From Rhizophagus clarus (taxonomy: Eukaryota; Glomeromycota; Glomeromycetes; Glomerales; Glomeraceae), in NCBI GenBank assembly GCA_015698045.1, contig BLAL01000030.1, positions 1,178,001 to 1,242,000 of the forward strand: a stretch of DNA of 64,000 nucleotides. The letters run 5' to 3'. Shown one piece after another: positions 25,219 through 39,706 of the stretch. How positions within the stretch are numbered: position 1 is the stretch's first letter; the number at the start of each line of letters is the position of its first letter. Position numbers and translations under genes: made by a program. The notes under the pieces were generated by a model. The model made no database searches and was not told the origin of the DNA. It saw nothing but the letters and a program-made list of their open reading frames with translations.

Positions 25219-26493
25219 ATGGAATTAACCGAAAGAGAATTACTCGTTCAACAACTAAACTTCGATTGGAATAGTAGAAGTTATGAAACGTTTCCTCATT
25301 GTTTTCATGTTAATTCACAAGAAGCATGTCAAGTAGATAATGTAAACACTGTATGTAAAAAAAAAATCTTTCATGTTCTTGTTAAAAAAAGTAAAAATCC
25401 AAATTTTTTTTTTATATTTTATAAAGCCATCGTTCGATAAACAACGTCCTAAATCATTGGATGAACTCTTGGCACAATCAAATTCTTTGTCAAATTATTT
25501 ATCTCAACCGAATATTGCAGAATGTTTTCAATCACCGAATAAGGAGCAAGATGATGAGAATATTTGCTCCTCATGTAATCATCAAATTAAACCCACTAAT
25601 AATTTCAAATTATTCGATGGCGTTTTAACTCCTAGTATTGTTGATTATAATAAATTATTGACAAGAATCGATAATATCCTTATACATTTCACTACATTAC
25701 ATAATCAACAAAATGATAATATAATGGGTATTAAAGAGGAATTAAATACTTTCCGGGAAACTATGACCAATCAAATTAACTTGCATGAAGAAACTTTGGA
25801 AAAACGTATCGAAGAGATATTTGCGCGTTCATGTAAATAAAATATACGTGATTTTAATTTTTTTTTTTTTTTTTTACTTTTCCTCAACTAATCATAATTA
25901 TTTAGTGGAAGCAAATAAAGAAAAATATCAAAATTTTGTTAAGGAAGAAATCTCTAAACAATCAACATTCATTTTATCTCAAATAAATAAATCTTTAAGC
26001 TCTCTCATTAACCAAATTCCACAAGATAAATATATACAAATTAATTCTTTGAATCAATTATTTTCCAATGAAATTACAAAGGAAACATCTGAACATCATT
26101 ATTTATTTGAGCATGTATCTCAAGTAAGTTTCATTACATTTTGTTTCTTTTAACCAAATAAAATCATTAATATTCACGAAATTGTAAAGAATGTAATAAA
26201 TATGGAAGATATGATTGATTCTGCTATAATCTCGGATTCTGTTCATTCACGTAACATGGATGATTCCGATTTGACATCAGATTCTATAAATATGCAAGAA
26301 AAAGAAATGGATTATATAACAAATTTGATGACCGATGTCGTCAAATCAGAATGTACGTACCTTTTTTTAATTCAATTTCGTGTTTCTAAAAAACTTTGTT
26401 TAAAAGTGCATCAAACAATTTACAGTTGCAGATAATTCAGCACTTCACGTTGCACAATTAAATAAGATGTCTCTCGAGAATATTATTCTTTAG
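25219..26493 (+). CDS. Unrecognised coiled-coil protein, 328 aa
   Basis: Exons are 25219-25350, 25427-25832, 25906-26123, 26190-26352 and 26426-26493; every junction has GT-AG and frame continuity, ending in a TAG after LENIIL. I do not recognise the family. The protein begins MELTERELLVQQLNFDW, has a CxxC pair (ICSSCNHQ) near residue 95, and then long polar heptad-like stretches (about 115-230) rich in Leu, Ile, Glu, Gln and Asn that look coiled-coil. The C-terminal part is acidic and Ser/Asp-rich. No signal peptide or membrane segment is seen. An ACGCGT motif lies 119 nt upstream of the start, which could mean cell-cycle regulation. Confidence 0.7.
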
Positions 26494-27805
26494 ATATGAC
26501 ACACAAAGTATAAACAAATATAGTTTGTTATATTTAATGTTTCAACAACGTTATTATAAATCCAATCAACTTCATTAAATATAATATAATTGATTCACTC
26601 TCTAATGTTATTAAAATTGGAATAATCAATCATATCTTCGAAAACGAAACAATTATCTTATGTAGAATTAATTATTTGCAGGCGATGTATTTAAAATGTT
26701 TATTTTTTTTTTGTATTATCGGGAGAATTTTTTTTTAGTTTGAAATTAAGTATTCACAGTAAATTGTTAAAAGAGAAAAACTTCATTCTAAATTAAATTA
26801 CCTCGCAGATCAATATTATAATGTAAAACGCTAAAAAATTTTAAATTTATTACCCCTGCAGCTTCGGAAAGAAACTTAATTAATTTTATTTATTTATTTA
26901 CTATACAATCGGTTCAACATAAAAACGAATTTTGATTTAACGAATAAATTATTTGATATAACGGATGGATCTTCAAACTATATGCAGTATATATAAAAAA
27001 ATATCTTTACTTTAATACCGTTTTTTTAGCGAAAGTAAAGTGCATATATAAAATGATTCACAAACTCCTATGATATATGGTATACCGTAAAAAAAAAAAT
27101 TAACGAAAAATTAAAGAAATTCTTTAAACCTTAATTGGACCCAAATTTTAATTTGGCCAGTGAAATATTAGCACCTTTAAATATTATAATACCGAATATT
27201 TATTAAAAACATTTTTCCATAACGAAGAGCCCGACTATATAATGAAGAAGTGATTATATAATTAAGAGCCGACTATATATATGTATTGACTTTTATTATT
27301 GTAAAAAAAAATTAAAAAGAGTTATATTGTACTATGATTATAATTAACATTGGGGGGTTTTTTGTTTATTTTTATTCCGAAGATGATCAATTATTATGGC
27401 AAAAACGTTCTGATTTCCCAGAAAACTTTCAAATTTATAATCAAAGGCTGTTCTTTTTATATACTGTACAATATTGCAATTGTAATTTGTAATTAAAACC
27501 AGACCAAATTTATAATCTTTTGTCATGTATTAGTGTCGTAAAGATAATATATTTTGATATTTTACCTTTCTAATTAGGATAACGAAAAAAAAAAATTCCG
27601 GATAACTTATTTATTTCATATGATTAACCGCAAGTTTTTACAAGGTTTTATATTATCTCAATAGATAGGGGAAGGATTAAAAAAATATTTTATAAACATA
27701 TGTATATAAAGTTAAATCAATAATATAATATAAAACTAAATTTTACAATAAGTTTCAACAATTGAAAGATAACCAAAATTGGCATATACAGTACAATATT
27801 TCATA
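26494..27805. other. Intergenic AT-rich sequence with possible MITE remnant
   Basis: Between about 26900 and 27270 the motifs ATAACGGATGG, ATAACGAAGAGCC and AGCCGACTATATA suggest a worn inverted-repeat element related to the terminus at 24898, but the ends cannot be placed. The open frame 27344-27526 (minus) shows nothing recognisable. Confidence 0.35.
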
Positions 27806-28916
27806 TTAAAATTTATGTACTTGATTTTGAGTATATCCAAGTTCTTTCAATATACCTTCAACAGGTCCTTGAGATCTATCACGATTCTTTGTTCCACTAA
27901 CATGACGCATCATCCTATAATATTATATAATTTTATGACTAAGTGACATACAACAACAACAACAACCAATAATAATAATAATAATTATATAAGAAAGGAA
28001 CATGTCTTACCCTCCTGGACCACAAACTAATACGAGAACATCATCACTTGGAGCAGGAATATTTTCTTTTACCATTTGCTGACTTACAAATCCAACACCT
28101 TGTGCCCAGTTATCTTTTGGTGGATTATCAAGTGTATAATAAATTTTTAATTGTTCAGGTTTCTCCTTCGCCCATTTTTCCAATTCTTCATAAAGGAGGA
28201 TATCTTCTTTCGATATGTTCGCATAAATTAAATATACTTTTGTTTTATCTTCTGGATTTCGAAGTATGCAATCGATTAATTGATGCCTACATTTTAAAAT
28301 ATAAACCAATTAGAATGTTATCTAATAAAGAATCAAAAAGATTTTAAAATATATACATTGGAGTTATTCCTGTTCCACCACAAATCTATGATAAAAAAAA
28401 AAAAAAAAATGATTAATTTACTTTTTTTAAAATAATTAAGATATATACAGTATATATATATATTATTTTTCAGACCATTCCAATATGTTTTTTCATATTC
28501 GCCGAATAAGGTAAAGTAGTAATAGGACCTTTAACATCAATTTTATCACCAACTTTCAAACTATGAATTAATTTAGACATATGTCCATTATCATATCTTT
28601 TTACCATTAAATCAATATGATTTAATTCATTAACAAGACTAATTGGAGTATATGGTCTCACTATTTGTGAGGAATCATCTTTAACGAGCACACAAGATGC
28701 AATTGGAAAAGCTTCTTTTAAAGGTTTTTGAAATTTTAATCGAAATATACTTGTATTATGATTATATGGTGTTATATTACTAACTGTTAATGGAATAAAT
28801 TTTTCCGGTGTTAAAGGTAATAATGGTGAATTTTTTTTTGGATTATTAAAAGTAGTTTTATAGAGTGTATATCCACCTACTCCAGCTAATCCTGCTATAA
28901 CAACTTTTTTAAACAT
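27806..28916 (-). CDS. MCR1: NADH-cytochrome b5 reductase, Mcr1/Cbr1 type
   Basis: Exons are 28916-28476, 28385-28357 (only 29 nt), 28286-28011 and 27914-27806, giving 284 aa. The enzyme moves electrons from NADH through FAD to cytochrome b5 or other acceptors, for example in sterol and fatty-acid desaturation and ascorbyl-radical recycling. An N-terminal hydrophobic segment (about residues 5-19, VVIAGLAGVGGYTLY) fits outer mitochondrial membrane or ER anchoring. RPYTPIS (87-93) is the FAD-binding motif, followed by NGHMSKLIHSLKVGDKIDVK. CGGTGITPM (149-157) and CGPGG (245-249) are the NADH-binding motifs. Length and C-terminus (VHKF) are normal for fungal Mcr1/Cbr1, and all key motifs are intact. 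It is divergent from the next gene, with 154 nt between starts. Mcr1 versus Cbr1 is not settled. Confidence 0.93.
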
Positions 28917-29070
28917 GACTGAATTATTAATTTTTTAAAAGGATTCGAACAAATTTCATTATTCACATGAATTTATATGTTCAATCTGTTACACCAGATT
29001 GATAAACTAGACGTATGAATTACATGATATTCGAAATTAATTAACTATTTCAACCCAAATTCTTTTTATT
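28917..29070. promoter_or_regulatory. Shared 154-bp divergent promoter region
   Basis: The start codons of the cytochrome b5 reductase (minus) and the coiled-coil gene (plus) face away from each other across only 154 bp, so both core promoters must lie here. No clear TATA box stands out from the AT-rich background. Confidence 0.5.
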
Positions 29071-30384
29071 ATGGAACCCGATTTGTACATGGAAAACAGG
29101 ACTACCCTTTCTAGTCTTACTAGCCCATTAAAACAAAAATTTATACTAAGTAGCTGCAAAGGTATTTATTGACGCGTTCTTTTTTCTTAATAATTCATTA
29201 TTCTGCAACTGGATTCTCTGTTTCTTTAATATATTTTACTGTTATTATTTGTTAATGCGTATTCTGTTCATAGGTCCTTCAACACAAAGTAATGAATTGA
29301 ATCAAAAGGTTATTCCGCAACAAACAAATGAATCAAATCCTCAGGATAATCTGAGATGTCATGATCGTTTATATTTGATGCAACAAGAATCTGAACAATA
29401 TCGAAATGAAATATCAAGGTTAATGAATTGATACCCATTTTGAATGGTCTTATTATCATTCTCTTGATAATAAATTTATTCAAGTTAGATTAAGAGATGC
29501 AATTGATGTTCGGAAATCTACTTTATCATATAAAGAACATATCACTAAAAGAAACAATACTCTTGAAGAAAATTTATTGTTCGTAAAAATTTTATTCAAA
29601 TTATTTTGTTTTTTAAACACATTTTTTTGATATACTTGTCACTTATCAGAGATGTATATGAGATAATTACAAAAAGTATAACTAATTCATTTGGTTCGAT
29701 GCGCGAAATTTATAATTTGGTACAACACGTGATTGATGATGATAAAGCTCTTGATAAAGCAAATGATGAAGGTAAATCAGTTTGTGTAATTTTTACATAA
29801 CGAAAATTTGATTTATTCACTTATTATATTAAACATTATAGCAAATAAAGCAATACAAGAAATCGAGAGACTATGTAAAAAGATAGATGATTTAAAGCAA
29901 AAAGATGGGTTTCCTTGGAGAATATTAGATAATACGCGTAATCAAGGTGAATATAATAGTTTAAGTGATGGCTGTTTCTTTTAGGTTGGGTTTCAATTTT
30001 AACAACAATGTTAGATGAGCATGATTCGATAAGCAAGGATGAAGACATCATGGAGATAGATGTAAGGTACAAATTACAATATGATAGAAATTTAAGAAAC
30101 AATTAATTTATATTGACCTTATTAAAATTATTTCTAAAGTAACGATAAAGATATGATCGCACATATAGATCTGAAATCTTTGTTAGAACAATACGATAAA
30201 ACAGAATCTCTCGTTGATGAATTATCGAATGATCTTGAACAGTTGGAAAGGTTTTGAAATGATTTCTTAAGTTTATTTTTTAATATTATTTATTGAAATA
30301 TATCAATTTCCTTCATTTAGTTCCGAAGATGAAATGATTTTATGGAAATTTTCGAACGCAAAAAATTCTTCAAATTTACTATAA
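29071..30384 (+). CDS. Unrecognised coiled-coil protein, 269 aa
   Basis: Eight exons fit: 29071-29161, 29274-29418, 29489-29578, 29650-29771, 29842-29946, 29985-30066, 30140-30250 and 30321-30384, all GT-AG with the frame preserved, ending NSSNLL. I do not recognise the family. The protein starts MEPDLYMENRTTLSS, has a basic/polar helix region from RCHDRLYLMQQ to about residue 108 and further helical segments including KAIQEIERLCKKIDDLKQK. It then carries FPWRILDN, a GWVSILTTMLDE segment and an acidic heptad-like C-terminus (SLLEQYDK, LVDELSNDLEQLE). It looks like a small, mostly helical subunit of a complex. One intron (29947-29984) is only 38 nt. A degenerate copy of its 5' end lies at about 33181-33370. 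Confidence 0.7.
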
Positions 30385-30650
30385 TTTATATCGTCATAAA
30401 ACTCGCCAATTATAATTATCTAAACTTATACTAATATTTAACGTAACTAATAATGCGAGAAATAATTAATACCTGTCTGTATTTAATATTCTAGTATGTA
30501 CAGGATATTCACTGCTGTTATTTATGATTATAATAATATTAAACTTTTTTTTTTTTTTTTGTAATTTATTAAATAATTAATATTTTATACGAAACAATAT
30601 ATAATATAATTACAATTAAAATCAAAGTAACAAAAGTGGTAATAAATTTC

Positions 30651-32088
30651 TTATTCTTGTTTTTCCTCTAATGGTTGACTCTCTTGTTGTTGTTCTTCAC
30701 TGGCTGCCATGCGATGCCAAACATACTCTTGAGCAATTGTTTTAACAGCTAATTTTATCGCTTGAACCATTTTTATTTCAACCCATTCATTATCTTCATG
30801 GGGAATATCTAGCCAACTAACGGGTAATGCTTGTGAAACAGTCTTAAAGGATAGTTTATGAGTTGGATCAGTGAGAACAATAACATAAAATAAGTATTGC
30901 TCAGCATCTGTTGATGTTTCATTATTTGTTGGTAAAGAGTAAGGATTTGCTTTTGTGGGTTGAATTGCCATGAAAACTGGAGAAGTTGTTGTTGGAATAT
31001 CTCTTAATAACTCACGTTGATCTTGATCTTCGATTTTTTCACTTATTGAAGGAGGCGGTTTATAGTGTTTTTTGATCATTTGTTCAATATTAGCCTAAAA
31101 ATTGTTAATTCTTATAAATCAATCATCACATAATTAGATCAAAAAAAAAAAAGGAAACCCAGGGTAAAAGAATCTTTAAATTACCTTTGCAATCCCACCA
31201 GCTTCAATAAAACCTTCACAAACATTCAATTCTCTATACGTTTCATCTGAATCATTATTTATTGATTCATTGCCTTTTCTTACTACAATATCACCACCTT
31301 CAACCTGTTCCATTACTTTCATGAACGCTCTATACACGAGGGATTCTAGTCCAACATATCCTACCATATCATGTGTTAACCATACTTCAACTATTTCATA
31401 TTGTGAAATTGGAGGTACTACAGCATTAACTACAGTTGTAAGAGTATTTAAACCTAGATTTCTTAGATCAGATCCTGGTAAAATAATAATATAGAATGTT
31501 AAATCATGATTTTGGTAATAATGATTATTAAATAAGTAACGAATCATTAAAAGAAATGAATAAAATGAGTAATTAACCTATTTTCCCAATTGCTTCCTTA
31601 TTTAGGATTCCACGGAATTTTTCTTCAAATTTTTTGGTTCCTTCATTTGTACGTACTGTTTCAACTGTAGCTAATGCCTCTTTAACAGAAGAATCAACAA
31701 CAGTACTTGCGGTCTTGTAAGCCGTAGAAGCTGACGCTAATAGACCTCCCCAAGACCAAGCTCCCTCTTGTTTTTGTTGAGTTTCACTTCGTGATTGTTG
31801 TTTTTGTTTTTGTTGTGACGGAGGTGGTTGCGGCGGCTGTTCTGGTTGTTCTGCCAAACTATTTTGATTGTCGCCTCCTTTAGACGAACTGTCATTTTGA
31901 GAGTTTGCTGTAGTTGAAGGTGTTTTTGCAAACTGGTCAAGAAAATCAAAAACTGCTTGAGTATCAGCAGGTGGCTGTCCCCCTGTTTCTGGGTTAGTAG
32001 TAGTTGTTTGAGAATAGGTATCTAATGTTTCAAGAAACTGAAGAACGTCTTCACCAGCATTTGAAGCTGGTGGTTTTGTTTCCGACAT
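30651..32088 (-). CDS. MTC1: Mtc1-like protein (maintenance of telomere capping 1 family, DUF5427)
   Basis: Exons are 32088-31578, 31474-31185 and 31094-30651 with GT-AG junctions, giving 414 aa. The N-terminus (MSETKPPASNAGEDVLQFLE) and the segment AVFDFLDQFAK precede a Pro/Gln-rich linker (about 85-110). Then comes the family's conserved block WSWGGLLASASTAYKTA, and the C-terminal domain (about 170-400) contains ISQYEIVEVWLTHDMVGY, an aromatic-rich strand region (EQYLFYVIVLTDP) and LPVSWLDIPHEDNEWVE. Fungal Mtc1 was named from a yeast screen linked to telomere capping; its molecular activity is not well established and the family is seen mostly in fungi. The end of the gene converges on the preceding coiled-coil gene, with 266 nt between stops. 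Confidence 0.85.
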
Positions 32089-33180
32089 TGTATTAGTTCT
32101 ATTTAATTTTTCTCAACGGATAGAGATCTATATGTATAAAATTCTGCATTACATGTTGCTTCAATTTAATAGTCACGTGATATATCGAATTCATCTACGT
32201 ATGGTAAAGTAATTTGCTAAAATATATAAGTCCTCCGCTGTGCTTCGGACAATTACATGGAATTTTTATGGATTTCTCATGGAATTTTTGTAAAATCCAT
32301 AAAAATTCCATCGAAATTTTATTAGAATTCTTTAATATAAACCGATAGAAATGTTCAGTACATGTTGCTCTATCATTTTATCGGTTTAATTTCTTCTTTT
32401 TACTATTTAATTTTAGTTTATAAAAGTTTGAAATCATATAATATTATTGTCGTTTATAGATGATAGCCACCATACAAATTTTAAAAAACTTATTAATTTG
32501 GATTTAAATGAGTGACCCTCAATATGATAATGACGATATGCAAAAATTACATGATAATATACGTTATCGTTTAGCCAAATAAGATCATTGCAGACTTTCA
32601 TGGTCCGATATTTTTATTAAGCATAATAACAATATTGCGTGATTTATACAGTATAATTGACATGATGAAATGGAGTAAAAAAATTATGTAAATGAAAATT
32701 TTTAATATAAAGCTACAATGCGGTTATTAATAACATCACACTTTTATTGGAGGGCTATATCGGTCACAAGCAATAATATGTATATATTAAAACTTCATCT
32801 CATTGTAATGAAGTCGGGCCTTATAATCAGATTCCTCTAGTCGATTGAAATGTAAGTCACGTGATTATAACCTAGCGTCGCAAAAAATGTTAAATATGGC
32901 GTGCGCGCGTGACAAATAATAAGTGATGATTAGGTTTTTTAAATTTTCTGTCTAATCGAAGAACGGTTTCCTCTTACCCTAATCCTAATCCCGGCATGTA
33001 GATCCGGCTACCATCTTTTCCTGTGTAAGTTAAGTATAATAGTAAAAATTTTATCTTTCGTTAAAGTGGTTCAGGTGAAATTCCCTTTATCATAATGAAC
33101 TTTAATGAGTAAACTTGCGATAATAATAATGAATATTTTTTTTTTTTTTTTTTGAAATTATTAAAAAAGGACTATTTCAT
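32089..33180. other. Intergenic; worn repeats, no intact gene
   Basis: It includes a short inverted repeat (32257-32311). A small frame starting MSDPQYDNDDMQKL at about 32508 stops after 24 codons. A GC-richer patch at about 32880-33025 (ACCCTAATCCTAATCCC, GTAGATCCGGCTACC) looks like a dispersed-repeat fragment. None of these is an intact gene. Confidence 0.45.
32257..32311. repeat. Perfect 19-bp inverted repeat
   Basis: ATGGAATTTTTATGGATTT (32257-32275) is exactly complemented at 32293-32311 with a 17-nt loop. It could form a hairpin or mark a small element; there is no downstream gene on either strand close enough to call it a terminator. Confidence 0.8.
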
Positions 33181-33370
33181 TAATTGATTAACTATATTTC
33201 AACTCAATCTTCCATTATGGAACCCGATTTGTACATGGAAAAAAGGATTACCCTTTGTTAGTCTTTACACCTTTTTCGTAATAATTTATTTTAAACTTAT
33301 ATTATATACATATAAATGTTACTTGCTAGGTCTTCATTCCTTCAGCACAAAAGTCATCCTCAACTCGAGT
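33181..33370 (+). pseudogene. Decayed duplicate of the 5' end of the 29071 coiled-coil gene
   Basis: The promoter-proximal AACTAT..TTTCAAC and the start region ATGGAACCCGATTTGTACAT (from 33217) match 29043-29100 almost exactly. The copy reads MEPDLYMEKRITL and then hits a stop because of a small insertion. A weaker match to the second exon (CCTTCAGCACAAAAGTC) follows at about 33340. It is a fragment, not a functional gene. Confidence 0.7.
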
Positions 33371-34015
33371 TTTTTTTGTTAGTAGTGAATTCTATTTGTC
33401 ACACCCAAGTCCTTCACATACAAGATTCTTTTATCATGTGTCCGTGCATAACTTAGAGATTAGATCTATACAAACTAAAACTTGGTTCCCTTATTTATAC
33501 TGGAGTAAAATATATAGAATGTTTTTTATATCATTTACACCGATGAAAAAAAAAAAAAAAAAATCATGGAAGCCTTTCATAAAGATAATGGTGGAGAAAA
33601 ATTTTATTTGGATAAATCATCACATTTAATGGTAAGAGTTATAATAATTATCATAAAATATTATATGTAAAAAGCAAGATATTAATTTTATTTGTTATTT
33701 AGTGAAGTATTCGAATATTCTAATATATAGATATGAATATTCAGCATAATGTATAATGTATTTAGGATCGATATACTATTTTAGAACAATAAAGAACATA
33801 ACGCACGTGATCATCGCGTATGTATATACTTATAAATTATAATGATGTAATTTTTTTTTTTTTTAATCAATCCATAAGTTTTGATTTAATTTTTTTTTTT
33901 TTTTATTTTTTATTTAATCATTTTAATCATTCTAATAGATAAAGAAAGAAAGAAAGAAAGAAAAAGAAAAAAAAAAAATATTACAAATATAATATTAAAA
34001 TACAATAATAAATAT
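33371..34015. other. Intergenic AT-rich sequence, no gene seen
   Basis: Poly-T runs, a GAAA-type microsatellite at about 33943-33966 and the 3' flank of the Pfs2 gene. The open frame 33396-33629 includes a poly-K run and is not convincing. Confidence 0.5.
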
Positions 34016-37294
<3,279 letters not shown>

Positions 37295-37537
37295 AAATAT
37301 ATAAAGTTTATTCAAAATAGTGAATTAGTGTATTTTAAAAAAAAAAACTTTTTAAAGAAAATGGAAAAAAAATTCAACTGCGTACACATTTGTACATTAA
37401 GTTATTAATTAAGCCACAAATTATAATTCAGCCGGAGGTCACGGGATTACGTTATTGTTTTAAATAATGATAATTTGTCATCTTGTGAAACTCTTTAAAG
37501 AAACCCAGTTTCGTTCGGCACAAAAACGAACGGCGTC
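37295..37537. promoter_or_regulatory. Divergent promoter between Pfs2 and the 509-aa gene
   Basis: Start codons are about 240 bp apart and point outward. The interval holds the GC-richer AGCCGGAGGTCACGGGATTA, which stands out from the AT-rich background and may contain factor sites. Confidence 0.4.
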
Positions 37538-39067
37538 ATGTGGAAGAAAGCGAAGGCTTTGGTCGAGCCTCTAGAGCGTCTCATGACGACTTGGGGGACT
37601 AAAGGACCAAAGTCCAATACAACACATTCTGGCGGAAATTCACAAATATCCAACTTTACCAAGCAACCAAAACAACAAGTTTCTGAAATACAAAAACAAA
37701 TTGTAGTCAACAATTTAACAAACTCAAATAAAACTTTAGAAAAAACGCTTCTTCGTAATTTTCTATTTGAAAATTTTTCAATTTTCAAAATATTTTCTCC
37801 TCAACCTGTGCCAGTTCCTGTAGTCTTTTCACAGACACCTCTACGTTTATGCAAACCTCACGGGTTTGGGTTAATTTCTCAACGCACTTTTCTACATCCT
37901 GCTGGGACTAGAAATGTAATCGGTCGTAGTGGAAGAAATTTTTCTACTATTCAACCTAGCATGATGAATAACTGCACTGGTAGTGGAGGAACAATTCTCG
38001 CTCAGTTGGGTTTTAAACCGTTTTCCGCTTTTGCTAAATCTGGTTCATTATGGTTTCAAAGAGAAGAAGATGATTTAAATAATAATAAATTTAATGTTAT
38101 TAAGAAACTAAAGGCAGAAAGAAAGAAGGAAGTAATGGGACATAAACTTTCCGTTCAAAATAATAATAAAGGTATTCTTGAAATAGTTAAGAATTCAAAT
38201 GTCATTGAAGAAGATAAGAATAAACTAAAGGTTGTTCGTAAATCAAACATAAAGAAATCATCAGAAGAGAATAAAACTGTTGAAAATGTTCCAGAATTAA
38301 CTTTTAATAATAACGAAAATGTTCAAGTTTATATGTCCATCATACTTAGTTCATCAGTTTTTTGGAACCTTGATGATTCAATATCTTTGTCTAATAGTAC
38401 AAACAGTGTTAATTCTACTTCAAGTGTATTATCTTATCTTTTACAACATAGGAATGATCGTATCTCTCAAAGGCATAATTCGCAATTGAATCCATCTTTC
38501 GTTCAATATCTTCAAGAAATTGCGGAACTGCAACATGATCACATGATGGAAGTTATTTCCATATTAGGGACATTGTTACGTCATGGAGATTTTGAAATTA
38601 AGATTAATGGATGCGAGTTGCTTGTAAATTTTCCTCGTGGAATGCAGAAAATTGAGATTGAAAATATGTTGCAAAACTTAGGTATTGATCCAAATAGTTC
38701 ACATTTTGAACTTGAAGAAATTTATTATGAAGAAAATATAGGGGAAAATTATGGAGGGATTGATCTGCAATTCCCCGAACCAAATAGTACTTATTTTGAA
38801 AATGCAACAATAGATTCACCTGGTTATGAAATATTGTCATATTCATCAAGTAGTGATAGTAGTCCTGTTCTGATACCTAGCAGGGGTTCCATGGATTGTA
38901 CAAGCGAGTTTTCATCACCTTGTAATACACCTCCTAGGCTTGGATCTGAATATATTACTGGTATTCAAGAATTTCTAAATGCTGTGGATGAAGCTCTTGT
39001 TAGAAACACGAATATGTTTAATAACAGGGAAGATGATGAAATCGGGGAAGATTACTATGAAAATTAA
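37538..39067 (+). CDS. Fungal protein of unknown function, 509 aa
   Basis: A single uninterrupted frame in an intron-rich region. The N-terminal part is basic and contains PHGFGLISQRTFLHPAGTRN and GRSGRNFSTIQPSM, which resemble an organelle-targeting or processing region. The middle is Lys/Asn-rich and disordered. A conserved-looking core (about 265-400) has NVQVYMSIILSSSVFWNLDD, then SFVQYLQEIAELQHDHMMEV, then GDFEIKINGCELLVNFPRGM and IENMLQNLGIDPNSSHFELE. The tail is acidic and Ser-rich. The core recalls fungal proteins labelled 'stationary phase protein 5' or 'casein kinase II beta 2 subunit' in databases, but I am not certain and assign no function. It is head-to-head with Pfs2. Confidence 0.7.
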   Translation: MWKKAKALVEPLERLMTTWGTKGPKSNTTHSGGNSQISNFTKQPKQQVSEIQKQIVVNNLTNSNKTLEKTLLRNFLFENFSIFKIFSPQPVPVPVVFSQTPLRLCKPHGFGLISQRTFLHPAGTRNVIGRSGRNFSTIQPSMMNNCTGSGGTILAQLGFKPFSAFAKSGSLWFQREEDDLNNNKFNVIKKLKAERKKEVMGHKLSVQNNNKGILEIVKNSNVIEEDKNKLKVVRKSNIKKSSEENKTVENVPELTFNNNENVQVYMSIILSSSVFWNLDDSISLSNSTNSVNSTSSVLSYLLQHRNDRISQRHNSQLNPSFVQYLQEIAELQHDHMMEVISILGTLLRHGDFEIKINGCELLVNFPRGMQKIEIENMLQNLGIDPNSSHFELEEIYYEENIGENYGGIDLQFPEPNSTYFENATIDSPGYEILSYSSSSDSSPVLIPSRGSMDCTSEFSSPCNTPPRLGSEYITGIQEFLNAVDEALVRNTNMFNNREDDEIGEDYYEN

Positions 39068-39326
39068 GTGATTCCTTTTTTCGATAATTATGAATTTTTT
39101 AAACATTAAAATATAAAATTCAACAATAATAATTTTATTGAATTATTGTATGTCATTGGAAGTTATATCTTTTATCATAATGACTTTGAACACTTCTACT
39201 ATTTAAATGGGAGCAAGTTTCTTTACGAGTATTTTTAAATAATAAAGGATGAAATTTAAAGAATTTATATGTCGACCATATTACAGTAATTTATATGTAA
39301 TCAACATGAACATTGTATTTTCAATA

Positions 39327-39381
<55 letters not shown>

Positions 39382-39706
39382 TTATTATATATGCATGTAT
39401 TTTATACTTATATTATGTTTAATAAAAATTTCAAATATTTTTTATACGTGAAAATTTTTTGATGCAAGCCCCACTTTACTCAATTTAAGCAGATAATCGT
39501 AATTAAAGCCATAGTAAAATACTGATGTGGCAGAATTATTTGTAAAAGATTCGATTGTGGCAAAGTATTCAAAGTATTCAAAGAAAAAAAAAATGCCACA
39601 TAATCAAATACTGACAATCAATCATTAATAAAAAGGGAGTAGAATGAATTTCCCTTTTTTTTTTTAAAAAAAAAAAAAAAAATAAAATAAAAAAAAATTA
39701 ATTGTT
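39068..39706. other. Intergenic spacer with TTA microsatellite
   Basis: 3' flank of the 509-aa gene, then a long (TTA)n run at 39329-39380, then an AT-rich promoter region ending in poly-T/poly-A before the GDSL-like gene. Confidence 0.6.
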
